Assembly (NCBI GenBank): GCA_034173665.1
Contig: JAXFDG010000060.1
Location: 1 to 9,787 of the forward strand
DNA length: 9,787 bases
Reading direction: 5' to 3'
From: Arcanobacterium_A sp034173665
Lineage (GTDB): Bacteria > Actinomycetota > Actinomycetes > Actinomycetales > Actinomycetaceae
Shown: positions 5,582 through 9,787 of the stretch, piece after piece
How positions within the stretch are numbered: the first letter of the stretch is position 1
How the letters are laid out: each line of letters opens with the position of its first letter
Translations under genes and position numbers: made by a program
The notes under the pieces: model-generated
Told to the model about the DNA's origin: nothing
The model's input: only the letters and a program-made list of their open reading frames with translations
Database searches by the model: none

Positions 5582-6289
5582 GTGTTTGGATCAAAAAAGA
5601 CAAAGACGCTGGAAAATAACGAGTTACTACCGGAAGTTAACGAACATACTCCCAAGGGATACACTCCACCAAAAGGCGCTCCCACGCCGAAACGAAAAGA
5701 CGTCGAGGCAAAGAATCGTCGCCCTGTAGTAGCTAATCGGAAAAATCTCAGTCGAGAAGAGAAACGCGAAATCCGGCTTGAAAATCGCCGTCGCTCTGAT
5801 GAAATTTACCGGAAACAGCAACAAGCAATGCGCACTGGTGACGAAGCAAATATGCCTTACCAGCACCGTGGAAAGGTTCGCAGCTGGGGACGCGATTATA
5901 TTGATGCATCAGCACCAATATCAGCTTTCTTTATGCCGATTGCATTACTGATTTTGCCTCTTCTTTTCTTGCAGCGCTACATCCCGAGTGTAACTGTATA
6001 CATAACTCTTGGGCTTTATATTATTTTCTTTGTCATGACTCTCCATGCAGTTTACCTTGCACGACGCACTAAAAATGGAGCTATTGCTAAGTTCGGCGCA
6101 GGTGAAATTCCACGTGGATTTACCTTCCAAATGTTTTCTCGGTGTTACTACCCTCGACGTTGGCGACTTCCAAAAGCTCAGGTAAAGCGTGGGGAGTTCC
6201 CTCCGGGAGCAACGAAAGAAGACCGGATTGCGAATCGTGAAGCTGCTCGTGCAGCGAAGAAAGCCGCAAAAGAAAAGCAAGGTTTCTAG
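5582..6289 (+). CDS. DUF3043 family membrane protein
   Basis: A 235-residue actinobacterial protein of unknown function, recognised as DUF3043 by its overall plan. The N-terminal half is very basic and hydrophilic (PKGAPTPKRKD at 30-40, then the Arg/Lys/Glu-rich REEKREIRLENRRRSDEIYRK at 58-78). The RGKVRSWGRDYIDAS motif (96-110) precedes two transmembrane segments, roughly 112-132 and 137-160. A cytoplasmic-looking tail with YYPRRWRLPKAQ (189-200) ends in an Ala/Lys-rich segment. Both termini are probably cytoplasmic by the positive-inside rule. The start is GTG at 5582; the only in-frame upstream codons run into a TAG at 5573-5575, and GAGGA at 5566-5570 is eleven bases away, a rather long spacing. 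The position near erpA and the glycerate-kinase-like gene matches M. tuberculosis Rv2206. The TAG stop lies within a repeat (see 6277-6351). Confidence 0.9.
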   Translation: MFGSKKTKTLENNELLPEVNEHTPKGYTPPKGAPTPKRKDVEAKNRRPVVANRKNLSREEKREIRLENRRRSDEIYRKQQQAMRTGDEANMPYQHRGKVRSWGRDYIDASAPISAFFMPIALLILPLLFLQRYIPSVTVYITLGLYIIFFVMTLHAVYLARRTKNGAIAKFGAGEIPRGFTFQMFSRCYYPRRWRLPKAQVKRGEFPPGATKEDRIANREAARAAKKAAKEKQGF

Positions 6290-6329
6290 TTTTCTAAGAT
6301 TCTGAGCTTTGCTAAGGGTTTCTAGATTC
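6285..6329. repeat. Degenerate intergenic repeat, copy B
   Basis: This is the partner of 427-471: TCTAG, TAAGATTCTGA and CTAAG blocks at the same spacing, 29 of 45 positions identical by hand count. The first block contains the DUF3043 TAG stop at 6287-6289. The adjoining 6321-6338 also resembles the hairpin at 1331-1350. Confidence 0.45.
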
Positions 6330-6351
6330 CCGAAGTTTGCAAGGGATTCTA
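6323..6351. repeat. Imperfect hairpin between DUF3043 and pepA
   Basis: TAGATTCCC (6323-6331) pairs with GGGATTCTA (6343-6351) with one T-T mismatch and an 11-base loop. No T run follows on the plus strand. It could be a weak terminator after DUF3043 or simply a by-product of the repeats here. Confidence 0.25.
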
Positions 6352-6405
6352 TCCACAAAGAGATTTTCTAAATTGAACTAGAGAAAAAATTAAAGGACGA
6401 GAATA

Positions 6406-7884
6406 ATGACTGAACTAAAATTTAGCGCAACTTCAACTAAGCTCCCAGAAATTCCATCTGAAGAAAAGCAGATTGTAATTTTGGGTGTGCGAAAATCAGA
6501 AAATCAGTATGAATTAGTTTCTAATTTTCCCGAAGCAACTCAAGAAACTTCACTCGTTTCAGATTTGCTAACTCAAGTTGAACTTCTCGGTGCCGATACT
6601 AGCCTCAACTCAGTCACCAAGCTTGCTGCTAAAGATTTTACGCAAACAGTGTTCTATCTTGTTGGCCTTGGCACTGATGAAGAACTAGAAAATCTACGGC
6701 AAGCATCTGGTGCAGCGATTCGTGCTGCGCGCGGAGAACAGAATGTAGTAATTACACTGCCGAACTCCACTACCGCAGAATTAGAAGCAATCGCTGAGGG
6801 AGCTCTTCTCGGAGCCTACGATTTCACTAAATTCCGTTCTGAAGCAAAAGCAGAAACAGCGCAAATTGAAATCCGTTCAGATCTCCCTGAAGCAGCCGAT
6901 GTACTCTCCCGCGCTGCGGTGTTAGTCGCAGCTGTGAACACCGTTCGTGATTTAACCAATCTTCCAGCAAACCACCTCAATCCTGAGCTATTCGCAGCTC
7001 TTGCAGAAAAAGAAGCTGAAGCACACGGCGTCACATATCGTGAATATAAAGGGACTGAGTTAGTAGCTGAAAAACTTTCTGGTCTGCTCGCAGTTGGAGC
7101 AGGTTCAGCAACCCCACCACGCCTAGTTCGCTTGGAATGGAATCCAGCCGAGGCGAAGACTCATATTGCTCTTGTCGGTAAGGGAATCACCTTTGACACT
7201 GGTGGATACAGCCTGAAACCAGCAAGCTCAATCACTGAAATGAAAACAGATATGTGCGGAGCAGCAACCGTCTTCCAAACTGTTCTTGCTGCAGCACAAC
7301 TTGGTCTTCCAGTAAAGGTAACTGGTTGGCTCTGTCTAGCTGAAAATATGGTTTCCGGAACCGCAAGCCGCCCTGATGACGTTATTACTTATCGCAATGG
7401 CAAGTCTGTGGAAATCAACAATACTGACGCCGAGGGACGTTTAGTAATGGCTGATGGTTTGATTATGGCTTCAGAGGAAAAACCTGATGTAGTAATTGAT
7501 ATTGCAACTCTTACTGGAGCACAGATGGTCGCTCTCGGGGAACGCGTAACTGGAATTATGGGCGACGACGCCGTCCGCGATGACCTTATTGCAGCAGCTA
7601 CCGCAACAGCGGAGCTCGCTTGGGGGATGCCGCTTCCAGAGCATCTCAAAGACGGCTTGAAGTCAGATATTGCAGATTTAAAGAATACTGGTTCACGTTG
7701 GGGTGGAATGCTCTCAGCCGGAATCTTCCTTTCTGAGTTTGTGGCAGATACGCCTTGGGCACATATTGATATTGCCGGTCCATCTTTTAATCGTCATGGC
7801 GCTTATGGACACACCCCTAAGGGAGCAACTGGTGTAATGCTCCGCACGTTAATTCAATACCTTGAAGAACGTATTGCGGAATAA
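6406..7884 (+). CDS. pepA: Leucyl aminopeptidase, M17 family (PepA/PepB)
   Basis: Cytoplasmic two-metal aminopeptidase, normally a hexamer, that removes N-terminal residues such as Leu from peptides. The 492-residue product has a variable N-terminal macrodomain-like region (about 1-165) and the conserved C-terminal peptidase domain. Metal ligands Lys259 and Asp264 (GKGITFDTGG), Asp282 (MKTDM), Asp341 and Glu343 (family signature NTDAEGRL, 339-346) and catalytic Lys271 and Arg345 are all present. Each sits exactly eleven positions before its E. coli PepA counterpart. The ATG has AAAGGA eight bases upstream (6392-6397). It is preceded by a 116-bp repeat-rich spacer and converges on a small gene only five bases beyond its stop, so its terminator lies inside that gene. 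The ortholog is called pepB in mycobacteria (Rv2213). Confidence 0.96.
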   Translation: MTELKFSATSTKLPEIPSEEKQIVILGVRKSENQYELVSNFPEATQETSLVSDLLTQVELLGADTSLNSVTKLAAKDFTQTVFYLVGLGTDEELENLRQASGAAIRAARGEQNVVITLPNSTTAELEAIAEGALLGAYDFTKFRSEAKAETAQIEIRSDLPEAADVLSRAAVLVAAVNTVRDLTNLPANHLNPELFAALAEKEAEAHGVTYREYKGTELVAEKLSGLLAVGAGSATPPRLVRLEWNPAEAKTHIALVGKGITFDTGGYSLKPASSITEMKTDMCGAATVFQTVLAAAQLGLPVKVTGWLCLAENMVSGTASRPDDVITYRNGKSVEINNTDAEGRLVMADGLIMASEEKPDVVIDIATLTGAQMVALGERVTGIMGDDAVRDDLIAAATATAELAWGMPLPEHLKDGLKSDIADLKNTGSRWGGMLSAGIFLSEFVADTPWAHIDIAGPSFNRHGAYGHTPKGATGVMLRTLIQYLEERIAE

Positions 7885-7889
7885 TCCTG

Positions 7890-8207
7890 TTACTTATTCC
7901 GATGACGTAAATTCCACTCACGCATTTGGCGTGGATAGCCCGTGACTGCAGCTTCATATAAAGCAAGCTCAAGGTCACGGGCTATTTTTTGCGCTGCAGA
8001 AAAATCTTTAACCGGGCGACGAGTCCATTCGCCGTCTCCCGCAACAAGCAAAATTGCTGGTAAATCATTAGCGGTGGCAGCTTCAAAATAAGCTGAAACA
8101 GCTGTCCGCGATTCGCGAAACTCTCGTAAATGTGCAAGGCTCTCATTATTTTTTGGAGCAGAATCGCCAAATCTCGGCTCTTTTGACTTCTTTCGGAACC
8201 AAGCCAT
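7890..8207 (-). CDS. Small conserved protein of unknown function
   Basis: A 105-residue soluble protein that I cannot assign to a named family. It starts with a basic stretch (MAWFRKKSKEP), then LAHLREFRESRTAVSAYFE, a hydrophobic strand (AILLVAGDGEWTRRPV, residues 51-66), a helix (AQKIARDLELALYEAA) and the C-terminal GYPRQMREWN. I recall similar DGEWTRR and GYP-RMR-W proteins near pepA and lpd in other actinobacteria, but cannot confirm this here. There is no signal peptide, membrane segment or obvious catalytic motif. The ATG at 8207 has GGGGA about four bases upstream on the minus strand. It is convergent with pepA (five bases between stops) and divergent from lpd. Its distal coding part contains, on the opposite strand, what looks like the pepA terminator. 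The motif-like conservation makes it a real gene rather than a shadow. Confidence 0.8.
   Translation of the reverse strand: MAWFRKKSKEPRFGDSAPKNNESLAHLREFRESRTAVSAYFEAATANDLPAILLVAGDGEWTRRPVKDFSAAQKIARDLELALYEAAVTGYPRQMREWNLRHRNK
7935..7990 (+). terminator. Intrinsic terminator of pepA, inside the convergent gene
   Basis: ATAGCCCGTGAC (7935-7946) and GTCACGGGCTAT (7974-7985) pair perfectly over 12 bp, and the right arm runs into TTTTTT (7985-7990). The 27-base loop contains a further small stem, GCTT (7951-7954) with AAGC (7961-7964). The structure lies 51 bp after the pepA stop, entirely within the coding sequence of the minus-strand gene, where the arms encode the ARD and VTGY residues. 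Confidence 0.8.
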
Positions 8208-8255
8208 TGCTTCCCCAATCCAATAAATATTTACAAAGTAAGAATAATAACGCTT

Positions 8256-8268
8256 TTACCTATGGTAA
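8256..8268. promoter_or_regulatory. Palindrome in the spacer between the small gene and lpd
   Basis: TTACC (8256-8260) and GGTAA (8264-8268) flank TAT, in the 143-bp spacer between divergent genes. A direct repeat CGCGAAA (8272-8278 and 8285-8291) lies just downstream. Either could be a regulator site; neither matches a consensus I recognise. Confidence 0.25.
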
Positions 8269-8317
8269 CAGCGCGAAATTCTGACGCGAAAGTGGAAGAA
8301 TTAGGACTAAGGTACTT

Positions 8318-8323
8318 TATGAT
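8318..8323 (+). promoter_or_regulatory. Candidate -10 box of lpd
   Basis: TATGAT matches TATAAT at five of six positions. It would place the transcript start near 8330, giving a leader of about 20 bases that carries the AAGGGAGA ribosome binding site before the GTG. No clear -35 is present. Confidence 0.4.
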
Positions 8324-8350
8324 TTAAGTTCTCAACAAAGGGAGATTTAA

Positions 8351-9727
8351 GTGTCTGAATCTGAAATCTATGACATCGTCGTCTTGGGCGCCGGCTCCGG
8401 TGGCTACGCTACTGCGATGCGCGCCTCCCAACTCGGCCTAAAAGTTGCGTTAATCGAGGGAGATAAAGTCGGTGGAACTTGTTTGCATCGTGGCTGTATC
8501 CCGACAAAAGCGCTTCTTCATGCAGCTGAAGTTGCCGATGAAATGCGCGAAGGCGCCCATATTGGGGTAAAGGGTCACTTTGAAGGTATCGACATGGATG
8601 CCTTGAACGCTTACAAGAATGGCGTTATCGAAAAGATGTACAAGGGCCTTACTGGCCTTGTGGATTCTCGTGGCGTTGAGACCATCCATGGTTGGGGTCG
8701 CCTTGTCGCCCAGGACACCGTTGAAGTTAATGGACGCCTCGTCAAAGGCAAGAACATTGTGCTTGCATCTGGCTCTTACTCCAAAACAATTGGTCAAACA
8801 ATTACTGAGCGTGTAATCACCTCTGAACAAGCCTTAAATATGAATACTGTTCCAAATTCAGTAATTGTTCTTGGCGGCGGGGTTATCGGCGTTGAATTTG
8901 CTTCAGTTTGGGCTTCTTATGGTGCTGAAGTAACAATTATCGAAGGTTTGGATCGCCTCGTTCCAAACGAAGATGCAGCAGTTTCAAAGGTTCTAGAGCG
9001 CGCATTCCGGAAACGTAAAATTAACTTTAAGACCAAGACCATGTTCGACCGTGTTGAAGAAGATGCAACTGGTGTGCATGTGTTCACTCAAGATGGAAAG
9101 CAGTACGACGCCGAATATCTGCTCATTGCTATTGGTCGCGGTCCAGCTACCGCAAACCTCGGATATGAAGAACAAGGTATCACCATTGACCGTGGATTTG
9201 TGATCACTAATGATCGCCTCCATACCGGTGTAGGAAATATTTATGCAGTTGGCGATATCGTTCCAGGTGTGCAGCTAGCTCACCGTGGTTTCCTCCAAGG
9301 AATCTTCGTGGCAGAAGAAATCGCCGGACTGAATCCTGCAACATTAAACGAAAATAATATTCCGAAAGTAACTTTCGCTAACCCAGAAATTGCTTCTGTT
9401 GGGCTAACCCAAGCACAAGCAGAAGAAAAGTTCGGGAAAGAAAATGTTGAGACTGCAGAGTTCAATCTTGCCGGAAACGGTAAGTCACAGATGCTTGGCA
9501 CTCAGGGCTTCGTTAAACTTGTACGTGAAAAGAATGGACCAATCGTTGGATTCCATGCGGTTGGTGCACGTATGGGTGAGCAAGTTGGTGAAGGTCAGCT
9601 AATGGTTACCTGGGAAGCATTCCCTGAAGATTTCGCAGGTACGATCCATGCACATCCGACACAAAACGAGTCTGTTGGTGAAGCAATTTTGGCTCTTGCC
9701 GGCAAACCTTTCCACACCCACGACTGA
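8351..9727 (+). CDS. lpdA: Dihydrolipoamide dehydrogenase (E3)
   Basis: FAD-dependent enzyme that reoxidises the lipoyl groups of 2-oxoacid dehydrogenase (and possibly glycine cleavage) complexes, passing electrons to NAD. The 458-residue length is normal. Seen in order: the FAD-binding GAGSGG (13-18), the redox disulfide GGTCLHRGC (Cys44 and Cys49), the NAD-binding GGGVIG (175-180) with Glu198 at the end of the next strand, the second FAD motif YAVGDIV (298-304), and the C-terminal interface motif HAHPTQNE with catalytic His435 and Glu440. No N-terminal lipoyl domain is fused. The start is GTG at 8351 with GGGAG six to seven bases upstream. The gene is followed after 20 bp by a dihydrolipoyl acyltransferase gene in the same direction, so the two probably form one operon supplying E3 and E2 subunits. 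Confidence 0.96.
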   Translation: MSESEIYDIVVLGAGSGGYATAMRASQLGLKVALIEGDKVGGTCLHRGCIPTKALLHAAEVADEMREGAHIGVKGHFEGIDMDALNAYKNGVIEKMYKGLTGLVDSRGVETIHGWGRLVAQDTVEVNGRLVKGKNIVLASGSYSKTIGQTITERVITSEQALNMNTVPNSVIVLGGGVIGVEFASVWASYGAEVTIIEGLDRLVPNEDAAVSKVLERAFRKRKINFKTKTMFDRVEEDATGVHVFTQDGKQYDAEYLLIAIGRGPATANLGYEEQGITIDRGFVITNDRLHTGVGNIYAVGDIVPGVQLAHRGFLQGIFVAEEIAGLNPATLNENNIPKVTFANPEIASVGLTQAQAEEKFGKENVETAEFNLAGNGKSQMLGTQGFVKLVREKNGPIVGFHAVGARMGEQVGEGQLMVTWEAFPEDFAGTIHAHPTQNESVGEAILALAGKPFHTHD

Positions 9728-9747
9728 GATTTAGGAAGTAAGCAAAA

Positions 9748-9787
9748 ATGTCTGAACCCATTAAGATGCCAGCACTTGGCGAATCCG
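9748..9787 (+). CDS. sucB: Dihydrolipoyl acyltransferase (E2), first 13 codons only
   Basis: The window cuts this gene after 13 codons. The visible N-terminus, MSEPIKMPALGES, is the characteristic opening of the lipoyl domain of E2 subunits (IKMPALGES). The ATG has AGGAAG at 9733-9738, nine bases upstream. It follows lpdA by 20 bp. In actinobacteria the E2 here commonly serves both pyruvate and 2-oxoglutarate dehydrogenase complexes (sucB, aceF or dlaT are all used as names), so the symbol is tentative and the substrate cannot be told from this fragment. Confidence 0.8.
   Translation, partial: MSEPIKMPALGES

Larger units (their letters stand above)
6277..6351. repeat. Three degenerate copies of a GCAAGG-TTTCTAG element at the DUF3043 3' end
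   Basis: GCAAGGTTTCTAG (6277-6289, including the DUF3043 stop), GCTAAGGGTTTCTAG (6311-6325) and GCAAGGGATTCTA (6339-6351) lie about 28-34 bp apart. The last two share more flanking sequence (TTTGC). They may be remnants of an old tandem duplication of the gene tail, comparable to the fresh one behind sodA. Confidence 0.55.

Noticed and set aside
7848..7884. Small inverted repeat CAATAC/GTATTG at the pepA end as terminator for the convergent small gene
   Set aside because: The stem is only six AT-rich pairs and has no T run on the minus strand.
8450..8830. 126-codon minus-strand frame inside lpdA
   Set aside because: Antisense to a strongly conserved gene and without ribosome binding site or motif; other antisense frames in lpdA and pepA were dismissed for the same reason.
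1..9787. Search for tRNA, rRNA, CRISPR arrays, insertion sequences, phage or defence genes
   Set aside because: Nothing of this kind was seen by eye; nearly all the sequence is accounted for by intact housekeeping genes and short spacers.

Overview
The window reads as an ordinary, densely packed stretch of chromosome from a low-GC actinobacterium; by eye its base composition is well below that of Streptomyces or Mycobacterium. The evidence is the gene set and its order. An ErpA-type Fe-S protein lies next to a glycerate-kinase-fold protein, then the DUF3043 membrane protein, an M17 leucyl aminopeptidase, dihydrolipoamide dehydrogenase and a dihydrolipoyl acyltransferase. This resembles the Rv2204c-Rv2206-Rv2213-Rv2215 neighbourhood of M. 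tuberculosis and the pepA-lpd-sucB cluster of Streptomyces. The SodA sequence is also clearly of actinobacterial type. A member of the Actinomycetaceae is a reasonable guess, but the genus cannot be fixed from the sequence alone.

Layout. The left edge (1-246, minus) is the N-terminal part of a receiver-like protein. A 328-bp divergent spacer separates it from sodA (575-1198, plus), which starts at TTG. The 3' end of sodA has been tandemly duplicated (38-bp unit), and a strong hairpin follows. Four minus-strand genes come next: an M20 dipeptidase (5484-4138), a catalytically eroded glycerate-kinase-like protein (4134-2884) that is probably translationally coupled to it, an ErpA/HesB Fe-S carrier (2787-2443) with its own terminator, and a lipoprotein with two FKBP domains (2367-1420). 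On the other side of a 97-bp divergent spacer are the DUF3043 membrane protein (5582-6289) and pepA (6406-7884), both plus. A small conserved protein of unknown function (8207-7890, minus) converges on pepA. The window ends with lpd (8351-9727) and the first 13 codons of a dihydrolipoyl acyltransferase gene (from 9748), the start of a 2-oxoacid dehydrogenase operon.

Functionally these are housekeeping genes: superoxide detoxification, Fe-S delivery, envelope protein folding, peptide turnover (M20 and M17) and 2-oxoacid oxidation. No tRNA, rRNA, CRISPR array, insertion sequence, phage gene or defence system was seen, and I did not find a new multi-gene system. The features most worth a second look are at the non-coding or protein-motif level: the duplicated sodA tail, a degenerate repeat shared by several spacers, a terminator for pepA that lies inside the convergent gene, a probable leaderless dipeptidase transcript, and a glycerate-kinase-fold protein that has lost its signature motifs.
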